A program made the translations under genes and the position numbers. Positions 25,061-33,134 of a stretch of 64,000 nucleotides of DNA are shown here, in pieces (position 1 is the stretch's first letter; each line of letters starts with the position of its first letter). The DNA comes from Oerskovia paurometabola (GTDB lineage: Bacteria; Actinomycetota; Actinomycetes; Actinomycetales; Cellulomonadaceae): positions 2,108,001-2,172,000 of the forward strand of contig NZ_JAFBBV010000001.1 in the NCBI RefSeq assembly GCF_016907365.1, given 5' to 3'. A model generated the notes under the pieces. It had not been told where the DNA came from and ran no database searches. It saw nothing but the letters and a program-made list of their open reading frames with translations.

Positions 25061-25468
25061 CGGGTCGACGGGCACGACGACGCAGATCTGGAACGTGTCG
25101 CGCCCGCGCCGCAGCAGGTAGCGGAAGCTCTCGGTGTCGGCCTCGGCCGCGTACTCGTCGCGGTAGCTCCAGCGCACGTCGGCCCACACGAGGCCCGCGC
25201 TCGTGGTCCCGAGCGAACGGATCTGCGCGACGGCCCCGACGAGGCCGCGCTCGCGGTAGCTCTCGGCAGCGCCCCGGAAGGACTCGCGCACGGTGTCGGG
25301 CTCGCTGATGAGCACCGACGCCTCGTCGGTCACGACGAGCGCGGGGAACGCGTACGTCTCGGCGATCGTGTCGAGGTCGCCGGCCGCGAGCGCCACGCCG
25401 TAGGAGTTGAGGAACCTCTGGACGTCGTCGTGGTCGTAGGCGGTCGCGTCGGGCGTGGGGGTGGTCAT
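25052..25468 (-). CDS. NTF2/SnoaL-like protein
   Basis: A 138-aa small alpha+beta barrel protein of the NTF2/SnoaL-like type. It starts with a helix pair (DDVQRFLNSYGVALAAGDLDTIAETYAFPALVVTDE), then SEPDTVRESFRGAAESYRERGL, then strands ending in RDTFQICVVVPVD. Such proteins serve as small-molecule-binding or isomerase folds; no function can be assigned. TAGCGT lies 6 bases before ATG at 25468 (25480-25475), so the mRNA is probably leaderless. It is followed by leuS, whose promoter overlaps its 3' end. Confidence 0.75.
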   Translation of the reverse strand: MTTPTPDATAYDHDDVQRFLNSYGVALAAGDLDTIAETYAFPALVVTDEASVLISEPDTVRESFRGAAESYRERGLVGAVAQIRSLGTTSAGLVWADVRWSYRDEYAAEADTESFRYLLRRGRDTFQICVVVPVDPLA

Positions 25469-25480
25469 CCGTTCACGCTA
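25469..25480 (-). promoter_or_regulatory. Leaderless promoter -10 of NTF2-like gene
   Basis: TAGCGT (minus 25480-25475) is followed by 6 bases and the ATG at 25468. Confidence 0.55.
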
Positions 25481-25486
25481 GGCCGG

Positions 25487-26392
25487 TCACGCCGAGCCCG
25501 CACGAGATGCCGCCTCGACCGCTGCCTGGACCGCGGCCAGGAGCGCGACCGGGCCCACGAGCCGGGTGCGCGTGTCGGGAGCGGTCGTCCCGGCGACCTG
25601 GGCGAGGAAGTGCGCGAGCACGGGTTCGAGGTAGTCCTGCCCGACGTCCAGGTCGCCCGCGACGGTCCCGCCCCTGGTGGTCACGGCCGCGTGGAACGGC
25701 TGGGTGGGGTGCAGGTGGGGGTCCACGAACCGCAGGCGCACGACGACGTCGCGCCCGCCGGTCGTCGCGGTCACGGTCGCGGTCACGGCGTCGTCCTCGT
25801 GCCCGACGGCGGGTTCCCCCCACGTGAGGTCGGCGTCGCCTCCGAGGAGCGAGCGGGCGGCCTCGACCAGGTGGGTGCCGAGGAAGTGCAGGCCGTCGTG
25901 GGGCGAGCCCGGGTCGGCGGGACCGGACACGGTCAGCGTCGTGATCCTGCCGTGCGCGAGGGCGGCAGCCCGCAGCCGAGCGACGTCGGGCACGAAGCGC
26001 AGCGCCGAGCACGAGGACAGCACGGACCCGCTCGCGCGGGCCGCGGTCACGAGGTCCTCGGCGTCGGCGACCGCCGCGGTGAACGGCTTGTCGACCAGCA
26101 CCGGCAGCCCGGCACGCACGAAGGGCAGGGCTGCCGCGTGGTGGAGCCGGCCCGCGCGGTGGGCGACGACGACCGCGTCGACCGACGTGACGTCGTCGGG
26201 CCCGCCCGCCCGGACCGGGACGCCCGCCGTCTCGCTCCGACCGGCGAGCTCCGCGACGCGCCCCGGGTCGCCGTCCGCGAGGACCGTGACCCGCGCGCCC
26301 GGGAAGCGCCGCTCGACGTTCAGCAGGCGCACGTGCTGGTCGGCGTGCGAGGAGTCGAGCCCGACGAGCGCGAGGCGGAGGGTCCGGGTCAT
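25487..26392 (-). CDS. Gfo/Idh/MocA-family oxidoreductase
   Basis: A 301-aa NAD(P)-dependent oxidoreductase. The N-terminal Rossmann domain begins LRLALVGLDSSHADQHVRLLN, which departs from the usual GxGxxG, and continues with VTVLADGDPGRVAELAG. DAVVVAHRAGRLHHAAALPFVRAGLPVLVDKPFTAAVADAEDLV carries the family's hallmark DKP. The C-terminal substrate domain contains the usual beta-sheet and a GLHFLGTHLVEAA segment. The weakened dinucleotide loop may change cofactor preference. Substrate is probably a sugar or cyclitol derivative, but this is not shown. GAGAAT lies 6 bases before the ATG. Confidence 0.83.
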   Translation of the reverse strand: MTRTLRLALVGLDSSHADQHVRLLNVERRFPGARVTVLADGDPGRVAELAGRSETAGVPVRAGGPDDVTSVDAVVVAHRAGRLHHAAALPFVRAGLPVLVDKPFTAAVADAEDLVTAARASGSVLSSCSALRFVPDVARLRAAALAHGRITTLTVSGPADPGSPHDGLHFLGTHLVEAARSLLGGDADLTWGEPAVGHEDDAVTATVTATTGGRDVVVRLRFVDPHLHPTQPFHAAVTTRGGTVAGDLDVGQDYLEPVLAHFLAQVAGTTAPDTRTRLVGPVALLAAVQAAVEAASRAGSA

Positions 26393-26419
26393 CCGGTCAT
26401 TCTCCCGGACCGGACGGAC

Positions 26420-27334
26420 TCACCAGGCCTGTGCGATGAGCTCGGCGAACAGCTCGCCCTCGTCGACGTCGAGCCCTCGGGAGCGGAACCACGCGCACAT
26501 GGTCCGGCAGTCGCGCATCAGGAGGTCGGTGCCGTGGGGGTTCGCGACGAGGTCGAGGACCTGCGGCAGGTCGATGATCACGATGCGCTCGCCCTGGGCC
26601 AGCACGTTGTAGGGCGACAGGTCACCGTGCGCGTACCCGTGCGCGGCGAGGAGGCCCATGGCGTGCCGGAGCTGGTCCCAGTACGCCTCGACCGTGCCGG
26701 CGTCCGGTCGCACGCGGGCCAGGCGTGGCGCGGCGACCCGGCTCGCGGCAGACCCGTCGGCCTCGCCCGTGCTCGCGTGCTCCCCGACGAACTCCATGAG
26801 GATCTCGGTCCCGTCGATCTGGACCGGGTACGGGACGGGGGCCCCGGCGGACCACAGCATGGTCAGCGCCGCGAACTCGGCGTTGGCCCACTGCGCGGCC
26901 GCGGCCTCGCGCCCGTACGAGGACTTGCGCTCGATCGCGCGCCGGTCGCGCGAGCGCCGGACCTGGCGGCCCTCGACGTACGCGGAGTCGCGGTGGAAGG
27001 CGCGGTGCTCGGAGCTGCGGTAGCGCTTGGCGGCGAGCAGCGAGAACTGGTCGGGGTCGTCGGGCACGGCGCGCTCGAGCAGGAAGACGTCGGCCTCCTT
27101 GCCCGTCTTGAGGACGCCGAGGTCGGTGTCGATCGCGGCGTCGGCCGTCACGACCCAGCCGGGACGGGGCTCGGGGCCGCGCATGCCCTTCTCGACGCTG
27201 GACCACGTGGACCAGCGCTGGTCCGGGTCGAGGGCCGCGTCGAGGTCGTACGCGTCGATGCCGGAAGCGTCGAACGCGTCGTCGGGGACGCCGGTGTGGC
27301 GGGGGAGTGCGGGAAGGTCGATGTGCTCGTGCAC
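26420..27334 (-). CDS. RIO-family serine protein kinase
   Basis: A 304-aa atypical kinase of the RIO (RioB-like) family. Residues seen are the flexible ATP loop LKTGKEADVFLLE, the catalytic HGDLSPYNVLA and the metal-binding IIDLPQVLD, with an extended N-terminal region of about 70 residues. Eukaryotic RIO kinases act in ribosome maturation; the bacterial role is not settled. GTG at 27334 was chosen because GAGGAG lies 8 bases upstream and the protein then begins VHEHIDLPALP. An upstream ORF and alternative hairpins at 27341-27426 suggest translational control. Confidence 0.88.
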   Translation of the reverse strand: MHEHIDLPALPRHTGVPDDAFDASGIDAYDLDAALDPDQRWSTWSSVEKGMRGPEPRPGWVVTADAAIDTDLGVLKTGKEADVFLLERAVPDDPDQFSLLAAKRYRSSEHRAFHRDSAYVEGRQVRRSRDRRAIERKSSYGREAAAAQWANAEFAALTMLWSAGAPVPYPVQIDGTEILMEFVGEHASTGEADGSAASRVAAPRLARVRPDAGTVEAYWDQLRHAMGLLAAHGYAHGDLSPYNVLAQGERIVIIDLPQVLDLVANPHGTDLLMRDCRTMCAWFRSRGLDVDEGELFAELIAQAW

Positions 27335-27340
27335 GGGTGG

Positions 27341-27391
27341 GGCTCCTCGGGTGAGGTGAGGAGCCGGCGTCAGCGGCCGGGGCTCCTCGGG
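27341..27391 (-). promoter_or_regulatory. Alternative hairpins burying or freeing the RIO-kinase RBS
   Basis: Reading the minus strand, GAGGAGCC occurs twice: in the leader ORF (27388-27381) and at the kinase RBS (27348-27341). They lie within identical 13-base blocks, 27379-27391 and 27339-27351. Between them a single GGCTCCTC (27365-27358) is perfectly complementary to both. Pairing with the first copy leaves the RBS free; pairing with the second hides it. The structures are mutually exclusive. The geometry is seen; switching is inferred. Confidence 0.6.
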
Positions 27392-27426
27392 AAGGTGGAG
27401 GCGTGGGGAACGACGACGACGGTCAT
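27370..27426 (-). CDS. Upstream leader ORF of RIO kinase, MTVVVVPHASTFPRSPGR
   Basis: An 18-codon ORF with a strong RBS (GGAGAGG, 7 bases before the ATG at 27426) and stop 35 bases before the kinase GTG. Codons 2-6 are Thr followed by four Val. The first GAGGAGCC copy of the alternative hairpins lies in its codons 14-16, so a translating ribosome would prevent that pairing. Existence as a translated peptide is inferred from RBS quality and placement. Confidence 0.5.
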   Translation of the reverse strand: MTVVVVPHASTFPRSPGR

Positions 27427-27576
27427 CACGACACCTCTCCTTCTCGCAGCCCCAGGCTGCGCGCTCGCGCCGGACCTTCTCCGGCGGACGTGCCCACCCT
27501 CGCACCCGGCGGCGGGGGTGGGCAACGGAATTAACGACGCTCCCCGGCAGCGCTCCCCGGGAGCCGTCCGGGGGTG

Positions 27577-28386
27577 TCAGCCTCCGAACGAGGACACGAG
27601 CAGCGTGTACGTGCCGCTCGTGTCGAGGCCCATCTGGGTCAGCAGCGACCACACGACGCCCGCGACGGCGTACGCGGTGACCGGGATCAGGAAGAGCCAC
27701 TCGCGCACGGACCCGGCGTTGCCCAGGACGGGCAGCGCGAAGTTGCCGCCCGGGCGCCAGATGTCGTTGAGCACGTTGGTCCTGCGCACCCAGCGCGGCG
27801 CCTTGAACGTGATCGGCCACAGCAGCGGGCACCCGCCCGTGGTCATGACGTCGCCGACGATGTGGACCGTGACGCCGAGCCCGACCGCGACGGGGAGCCA
27901 GTTCCACTCCTCGGGGGCCAGGAGCGCGACGAGGATCGCGATCGTGATCGACCCGATCCACGGTCCGAGCTTGCCGCCGCGCGTGAGCTTGAGGGCCTTG
28001 AGCGCGAACGCGACGAGCAGGATCGCGACGACGCCCGCCCCGACAGCGACGGTCCCGAACGTGTCCGACTCGTACGTCACGAGACCCGCGAGCCACGCGA
28101 GCGCGGTGAAGACCGCGATCCCGAGGATCGAGTGCGTCCCGCGGCGGTGCCCGCCGGAGATGGTCTCGACCAGGTTGGCGACCCCCTCGGAGACGGGCGG
28201 CAGCGAGTGCGCGATGGTGCCCGAGTGGTGGTCGGCGTCGGGCAGCAGGGCCGCGCCGGCGCACACGATCGCGCCCGTGACGACGCCCACGTCCGAGACG
28301 GGGTAGATACCGAGCGTGTACGGGGCGGTCGAGGTGACCGCCACCCATGCGGCCGCGCCGCAGGCGGCGTGGTGGCCACCCATCAT
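27577..28386 (-). CDS. YdjM-like inner-membrane metal-dependent hydrolase family protein
   Basis: A polytopic membrane protein of about 269 aa in the YdjM/DUF457 family (annotated as LexA-regulated or metal-dependent hydrolase in other bacteria). It begins MMGGHHAACGAAAW, with LLPDADHHSGTIA and SGGHRRGTHSILGIAVF giving the conserved His/Asp pattern. Five or more TM helices follow, with HIVGDVMTTGGCPLLWPI near the end. Start ATG at 28386 (or the next ATG) is chosen because the conserved GGHH stretch then lies at the N-terminus. No LexA box was seen upstream. Enzymatic activity is unproven for the family. Confidence 0.82.
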   Translation of the reverse strand: MMGGHHAACGAAAWVAVTSTAPYTLGIYPVSDVGVVTGAIVCAGAALLPDADHHSGTIAHSLPPVSEGVANLVETISGGHRRGTHSILGIAVFTALAWLAGLVTYESDTFGTVAVGAGVVAILLVAFALKALKLTRGGKLGPWIGSITIAILVALLAPEEWNWLPVAVGLGVTVHIVGDVMTTGGCPLLWPITFKAPRWVRRTNVLNDIWRPGGNFALPVLGNAGSVREWLFLIPVTAYAVAGVVWSLLTQMGLDTSGTYTLLVSSFGG

Positions 28387-28567
28387 GATGCGTTCGTCCC
28401 GTCGGTCGTGTTCGTCCAGCAAGTGTGGTTCGCGCGGTCTGTCCGCGCGACAGCACACCCTACCCGTCAGGGACCGACACCCGACCTCACGTCTTGTCGG
28501 ACCCTGGCGTCTACAGTGCATGAGACACCACGACGAGCAGGCGACGACCAGGACGGGAGGCAGCGCC

Positions 28568-29146
28568 GTGTCGGATCTGCTGGACCGGCCCGAGGAGCCC
28601 GGGAGCCCCGCGTCCGAGCCAGGTACCCCCACGACCCAGGCCGGCCGGACGGTGCATCACGCGGTCTTCGACTCGCCGGTGGGCGAGCTCACCGCGGTCG
28701 GCACGGCCGACGGGCTGCGCGCGCTGTACTTCGACGCCCACAAGCGCCGCCCCACGGGCGAGACCTTCGGCGAGCGCGACGACGACGCGTTCGAGGAGGT
28801 CCGCGTCCAGGTCGGCGAGTACTTCGCGGGGGCGCGGCGCGACTTCGACCTGGACCTGGCCCCGGTCGGGGACGGCTTCCAGAAGAAGGTCTGGGCGTTG
28901 CTCGCCCAGATCCCGTACGGCGAGACGCGGACCTACGGCGACCTCGCGGTCGCGCTCGGCGACCGGAACCTGGCCCGCGCGGTCGGTGCGGCCAACGGCC
29001 AGAACCCGCTGAGCATCGTCGTGCCCTGCCACCGCGTCGTCGGGGCCGACGGCTCCCTGACGGGGTACGCGGGCGGGCTCGAGCGCAAGCGGTTCCTCCT
29101 GGCCCTCGAGGAGTCCGACGAGACGCGCGCGAGCAGGCTCTTCTGA
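28568..29146 (+). CDS. ogt: Methylated-DNA--[protein]-cysteine S-methyltransferase (Ogt type)
   Basis: A 192-aa suicide DNA repair enzyme moving O6-methyl or O4-methyl groups onto its own cysteine. An N-terminal RNase-H-like domain is followed by the active-site VPCHRVVGADGSLTGYAGG, preceded by the helix-turn-helix IPYGETRTYGDLA and RAVGAANGQNP. GTG at 28568 is preceded by GGAGG at 7 bases and a TACAGT -10 at 28511-28516. It is upstream of, but about 65 bases away from, an ECF sigma factor operon with a second Ogt paralogue, so alkylation repair is clustered here. Confidence 0.92.
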   Translation: MSDLLDRPEEPGSPASEPGTPTTQAGRTVHHAVFDSPVGELTAVGTADGLRALYFDAHKRRPTGETFGERDDDAFEEVRVQVGEYFAGARRDFDLDLAPVGDGFQKKVWALLAQIPYGETRTYGDLAVALGDRNLARAVGAANGQNPLSIVVPCHRVVGADGSLTGYAGGLERKRFLLALEESDETRASRLF

Positions 29147-29210
29147 TGGTCGCCGTCGTGCGGCGTCGTCGGGCACCTCACGTTCTGCGCGCCCGGGCCG
29201 TCTACCCGAC

Positions 29211-29756
29211 GTGAAGCCCTTCGAACGCGTCGTCGCCGAGCACGGCGCCACGGTCCTGCGGGTGTGCCGCGCGGTCCTCGGCCCCGTGGACGCCGAGGAC
29301 GCGTGGTCCGAGACCTTCCTGTCGGCCCTCCAGGCGTACCCGCGCCTCGACGAGGGGGCCAACGTCGAGGCCTGGCTCGTGACGATCGCGCACCGCAAGG
29401 CGATCGACGTCACCCGCGTCCGTGCCCGGGCCCCGATCGCGGTGCCCGACGTCGCCGGGCTCACCCACGAGCCCAGCCGCGACGGGCTCCCCGAACGGGG
29501 CGTCGAGCAGCGCGACGACGACCTGTGGCGGGCGCTCGCAGCCCTGCCGCCCAAGCAGCGCCAGGCCGTGGCCTACCACCACGTCGCGGGGCTGCCCTAC
29601 CAGGAGGTCGCCGCGATCCTCGGCGGCAGCGCCGAGGCCGCGCGCCGCGCCGCCTCGGACGGCATGGCGACGCTGCGGCGCACCTACCCGCCCGCCGGCC
29701 CCTCGGCCGAGCGCGCTCCCTCCTCCGTCCGCGCCTCGAAAGGAAGTGCCTCATGA
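29211..29756 (+). CDS. ECF-type RNA polymerase sigma factor
   Basis: A 181-aa sigma-70 family factor with region 2 (DAEDAWSETFLSALQAYPRL, then EAWLVTIAHRKAIDVTRVRAR) and region 4 (LAALPPKQRQAVAYHHVAGLPYQEVAAILGGSAEAARRAASDGMATLRR). Regions 1.1 and 3 are absent, as in ECF factors. No anti-sigma gene with a recognisable zinc motif follows. Its stop overlaps the ATG of a DNA methyltransferase-repair gene, which overlaps an AlkA-like gene. It may direct expression of its own repair operon in response to alkylation; this is inferred from the operon. Confidence 0.88.
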   Translation: MKPFERVVAEHGATVLRVCRAVLGPVDAEDAWSETFLSALQAYPRLDEGANVEAWLVTIAHRKAIDVTRVRARAPIAVPDVAGLTHEPSRDGLPERGVEQRDDDLWRALAALPPKQRQAVAYHHVAGLPYQEVAAILGGSAEAARRAASDGMATLRRTYPPAGPSAERAPSSVRASKGSAS

Positions 29757-30379
29757 GCGACACCTCGTTCGACGACGTCGCCTTCCTCGCGACCCTCGGT
29801 ACCGCTCTCGACTCCCAGGCCACGCTCTCGCGGCTGCACGACCGTCTCTCGGAGGACGCAGCGTCGTCGGGCCTGCTGGACGTCGCCTACCGCACGCTCG
29901 ACACCCCCGTGGGGACGCTGCTGCTCGCCGCGACCGACGCGGGCGTCGTGCGCATCGCGTTCGACGTCGAGGGGCACGACGCCGTCCTCGACCGCATCGC
30001 CCGCACCGTGAGCCCGCGCGTCCTGCGCGCCCCCGGGCGCCTCGACCGGCTCGCGACCGAGATCGACGAGTACTTCGCGGGCGAGCGCCGCGCGTTCGAC
30101 CTGCCGCTCGACCTGACCATGGCCTCGGGGCCCTTCCGGCGCGAGGTCCTGACCCACCTGCGGGACATCGGCTACGGCCGCACCGCGTCCTACGCCCAGG
30201 TCGCGGCCGCCGCGGGCAGCCCGCGGGCCGTGCGGGCCGTGGGCACCGCGTGCGCCAAGAACCCGCTGCCGCTCGTGGTGCCGTGCCACCGGGTCGTGCG
30301 CTCGGACGGCACGAGCGGCAGCTACGCGGGCGGCGCCGAGGCCAAGCGCCTGCTGCTCGCCCTGGAGCGAGCCGCATGA
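29753..30379 (+). CDS. Second Ogt-type DNA methyltransferase with N-terminal extension
   Basis: A 208-aa O6-alkylguanine-DNA alkyltransferase with active site LVVPCHRVVRSDG and the IGYGRTASYAQVAAAAGSPRAVRAVG helix-turn-helix. About 40 N-terminal residues (DDVAFLATLGTALDSQATLSRLHDRL) precede the fold and are not typical of Ogt. Their position behind an ECF sigma gene allows them to be a sensing or sigma-contacting segment; that is speculation. ATG overlaps the sigma stop (ATGA). It is distinct from the ogt at 28568, which lacks this extension. Confidence 0.88.
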   Translation: MSDTSFDDVAFLATLGTALDSQATLSRLHDRLSEDAASSGLLDVAYRTLDTPVGTLLLAATDAGVVRIAFDVEGHDAVLDRIARTVSPRVLRAPGRLDRLATEIDEYFAGERRAFDLPLDLTMASGPFRREVLTHLRDIGYGRTASYAQVAAAAGSPRAVRAVGTACAKNPLPLVVPCHRVVRSDGTSGSYAGGAEAKRLLLALERAA

Positions 30380-31314
30380 CCACCCTGCCCGACGGCGTCG
30401 CGACCGCCCCGGAGGCCGCCGCGCCCGAGGCGGGGGCCTGGTCGCGGCACGTGCCCGTGATGCTGCCCTTCGACGCGGCCTCGGCCCTCGCCACGCTCGT
30501 CGCGCACGCCGTGCCGGGCGTCGACCGGGTCGACCGCTCCGGCGTCGGACGGGGGGAGGTGACCCGCCTCGTCGAGACGGCCTCGGGCGCGGCGGCCGTG
30601 ACGGTGCGGCTGGCACCCGAGGAGGTCGAGGTGCGGGGGAGCGGCCCGGACGCGGACGAGACCTGCGCCCTGGTCGCCCGGTGGTTCGACACCGACGCCG
30701 ACCTCGCGACCGTGCACGCCGTGCTCGGGGCCGACCCCGTGCTGGCCCCGCTGCTCGCCGCCCGCCCCGGCCTGCGGGTCGTCGGGCACCCGTCCGGGTT
30801 CGAGGCCGCGGTCACGACGGTCCTGGGACAACAGGTCTCGCTCGCCGCGTGCCGGACCTTCGCGGGGCGGCTCGCGGCCGCGTACGGGCGCCCGGCCGCT
30901 CGTGCCGGTGAGGAGGGCCTGCGGCTCTTCCCCGACCCGGGGACGCTCGCGGGCGCGCAGGCGGCGGACCTGCAGTCCGCCGTCGGGATCACGGGCGCCC
31001 GGGCCCGCACGCTGCTCGCGCTCGCGGAGGCCTGCGCGGACGGGTTGACGCTCGCGCCGGACACGGCAGGCGACCCGGTGGCGCTCGCGGACACGCGCGC
31101 CCGCCTGCTCGCGCTGCCGGGCGTCGGGCCCTGGACCGTGGACTACCTGTCGGTCAAGGTGCTGGGGGACCGCGACGGGTTCGTGCCCGGGGACCTCGTG
31201 CTGCGCAAGGCCCTCGGTGGGATCGACGCGCGCGCCGCGGCCGCGGCGGCGCTGGCGTGGTCCCCCGTGCGGGCGTACGCGCTGTTCCACCTCTGGACGC
31301 ACACGGCGTACTGA
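30376..31314 (+). CDS. AlkA-like DNA-3-methyladenine glycosylase
   Basis: A 312-aa base-excision glycosylase. The N-terminal domain resembles the AlkA N-terminal fold (HVPVMLPFDAASALATLVAHAVPGVD). An HhH-GPD core follows: AAVTTVLGQQVSLAACRTFAGRL, the hairpin LPGVGPWTVDYLSVKVLGDRDGFVPGDLVLRKAL, with Asp in PGDL at the catalytic position. It removes alkylated purines and pyrimidines. ATG overlaps the Ogt stop. Sigma, methyltransferase and glycosylase thus form a compact adaptive-response-like operon without Ada. Confidence 0.9.
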   Translation: MTTLPDGVATAPEAAAPEAGAWSRHVPVMLPFDAASALATLVAHAVPGVDRVDRSGVGRGEVTRLVETASGAAAVTVRLAPEEVEVRGSGPDADETCALVARWFDTDADLATVHAVLGADPVLAPLLAARPGLRVVGHPSGFEAAVTTVLGQQVSLAACRTFAGRLAAAYGRPAARAGEEGLRLFPDPGTLAGAQAADLQSAVGITGARARTLLALAEACADGLTLAPDTAGDPVALADTRARLLALPGVGPWTVDYLSVKVLGDRDGFVPGDLVLRKALGGIDARAAAAAALAWSPVRAYALFHLWTHTAY

Positions 31315-31372
31315 CGCCCCGTGCGGACGGCGCGATACTGGACGAAGGACCACCGACCGGAAGGGATGCCCC

Positions 31373-31612
31373 ATGAGCACGGTGACGGCAGGGACGGACG
31401 GCACGGGCACCACGAGCGTGACGAGCACCTCGGGCGCCTCGGGCACGGACCCCGACGACGTGCGCGACCAGATCGAGGCCGGCGTCCTGTTCGCCAACGG
31501 TCGCCTCGCGGGGCGCCGCTTCGCCTCGCTGGCCGAGGCCCAGGCGTGGGCGCACCCCGAGCTCGGCGACCAGGTCGTCGAGTTCAACCCGGTGTGCGAC
31601 TGCTCGGTCTGA
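31373..31612 (+). CDS. Small hypothetical protein ending in CDC
   Basis: A 79-aa protein I do not recognise. The first 25 residues are Thr/Ser/Gly-rich; the rest (DDVRDQIEAGVLFANGRLAGRRFASLAEAQAWAHPELGDQVVEF) looks folded and ends in NPVCDCSV, a possible metal- or redox-active CxC. ATG follows GGAAGGG, with a GATACT -10-like element at 31333-31338. It is read in the same direction as the repair operon but has its own apparent promoter. Confidence 0.55.
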   Translation: MSTVTAGTDGTGTTSVTSTSGASGTDPDDVRDQIEAGVLFANGRLAGRRFASLAEAQAWAHPELGDQVVEFNPVCDCSV

Positions 31613-31649
31613 CGCCTCGCTCCGCCCAGCCCGAAGCCGCCGGGCGACC

Positions 31650-31661
31650 TAGGGTGGGAAC
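31650..31661 (+). promoter_or_regulatory. Leaderless promoter of LssY-like gene
   Basis: TAGGGT (31650-31655) is followed by 6 bases and the GTG at 31662. Confidence 0.6.
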
Positions 31662-33134
31662 GTGACCCGCGAGAGCGCGCCCGACGCCGCCCGCAGCACC
31701 GCTGCGCGCGTCGACGTGCCCGCGAGCCCTCCCGCCGACGCCGCCGCCGTCCAGCCCGCCGACGTAGCCCCCGGTCGGACCGGTCCGCCTGCCCCTCGCG
31801 GCCTGCGGCATCGGCTCGTCGAGCTGGGCGACGGGTTCTTCTTCGTCTTCGCGGGCCTCGCCGCCGTGTGGCTCGCGTGGCTCGTGCTGAGCGAGTCGAT
31901 CCACCTCGGCTGGTTCGCGATCCTCTACGTCGTCGCCGTGTGGCTCGTCATCGCCTACCTCGCCCTGCCGCGGCTGCACCGGATCCTCACGACGCTCTAC
32001 GTGCCCGAGTACTTCATCGGCCGCACGCGCACCGCCAACGGGTTGCTGGGCGACCCGGTCAACCTCGCGCTGCTGGGGGACGAGGCGCAGGTCCGGGCCG
32101 CGATGGAGGCCGCAGGGTGGACGCTCGCCGACGACGTCACGCTCGCCTCGAGCGGACGCATCGTCGCGGCCACGCTCGGCCGGCGCAGCTACGACCAGGC
32201 GCCCGTGAGTCCCCTGTTCCTGTTCGGGCGCCAGCAGGACTTCGCGTTCCAGCAGGAGGTCGAGGGGAACCCGTCTCGCCGCCACCACATCAGGTTCTGG
32301 CGCTGCCCGCCGGGCTGGCCGCTCCCGGGCGGACGTCGCGTCGACTGGCTCGCGGCCGGGACGTACGACCGGTCGGTGGGCTTCTCCCTGTTCACGCTCC
32401 AGGTGACGCACAAGATCGAGGCCGACACCGACGAGGAGCGCGACCACGTCGTGGCGACGCTGCTCGGGGCCGACGTCGGCGTCGAGGTCGAGGTCATCGA
32501 GGACTTCTCGACCGGGTACCACGCACGCAACGGCGGCGGCGACGCGATCCGCACCGACGGCGACCTCCCCGTCGCGGACGTCCGGGGCGTCGCGGTCCCG
32601 GCGACGTCCGCAGCGGGACCCGACGGTGCGAACGCCGCCACCGAGCGCCCGACGCGCCGACCCGCGGCCACCACGGTCGGTGCGCTGCTCGTCGTGCTGG
32701 GGGTCGTGGCCGACCTGGTCTGGCTCGCGAACCTCGCGCTGCACTGGGACCAGACGCTGCGCTCGCTCTTCCTGGGCGGCAGCGTGACCCAGGCCGACAT
32801 CGACGAGGCGTCCGGCCCGCTGCTGGTCCTGGTGGTGGTGCTGCTCTCGCTCGTCGCGCTGTTCCAGCTCTTCCTGGCCTGGCGCGTCCTCAGAGGCCGC
32901 AACTGGGCGCGGGACCTCGTCATGGTGCTCGCCGCGATCAGCACGACGTCGTCGTTCGTGGGGTGGGCCGTGTCCGGGAACCAGATCACGCTGAGCACCA
33001 CGCTGCTCACCGTGGCGCTCGACATCCTGATGCTGCTCACGCTCTCGAGCCGGGACGCCGCGGCGTACGCGCGGGACGCACGTGCCGAGCGCCGGCTCCG
33101 GCGCGAGCGGCGCCGTGCCGGAGGGCGCGGCTAG
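31662..33134 (+). CDS. LssY-like membrane protein
   Basis: A 490-aa membrane protein. About 50 disordered Ala/Pro-rich residues are followed by two TM helices (FFFVFAGLAAVWLAWLVL, WFAILYVVAVWLVIAYLAL). The LssY C-terminal-type soluble domain comes next (HRILTTLYVPEYFIGRTRTANGLLGDPVNLALLGDEAQVRAAMEAAGWTLAD, FGRQQDFAFQQEVEGNPSRRHHIRFW). Four C-terminal TM helices and a basic tail complete it. LssY-type proteins are of unknown function. The GTG start is dictated by the -10 6 bases upstream. Its stop codon TAG shares the palindrome CTAG with the stop of the convergent small membrane gene. Confidence 0.75.
   Translation: MTRESAPDAARSTAARVDVPASPPADAAAVQPADVAPGRTGPPAPRGLRHRLVELGDGFFFVFAGLAAVWLAWLVLSESIHLGWFAILYVVAVWLVIAYLALPRLHRILTTLYVPEYFIGRTRTANGLLGDPVNLALLGDEAQVRAAMEAAGWTLADDVTLASSGRIVAATLGRRSYDQAPVSPLFLFGRQQDFAFQQEVEGNPSRRHHIRFWRCPPGWPLPGGRRVDWLAAGTYDRSVGFSLFTLQVTHKIEADTDEERDHVVATLLGADVGVEVEVIEDFSTGYHARNGGGDAIRTDGDLPVADVRGVAVPATSAAGPDGANAATERPTRRPAATTVGALLVVLGVVADLVWLANLALHWDQTLRSLFLGGSVTQADIDEASGPLLVLVVVLLSLVALFQLFLAWRVLRGRNWARDLVMVLAAISTTSSFVGWAVSGNQITLSTTLLTVALDILMLLTLSSRDAAAYARDARAERRLRRERRRAGGRG

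Noticed and set aside
29211..29756. Anti-sigma factor within the repair operon
   Set aside because: No zinc-binding HxxxCxxC motif or TM helix is present in the following genes; the Ogt N-terminal extension is only a speculative candidate.
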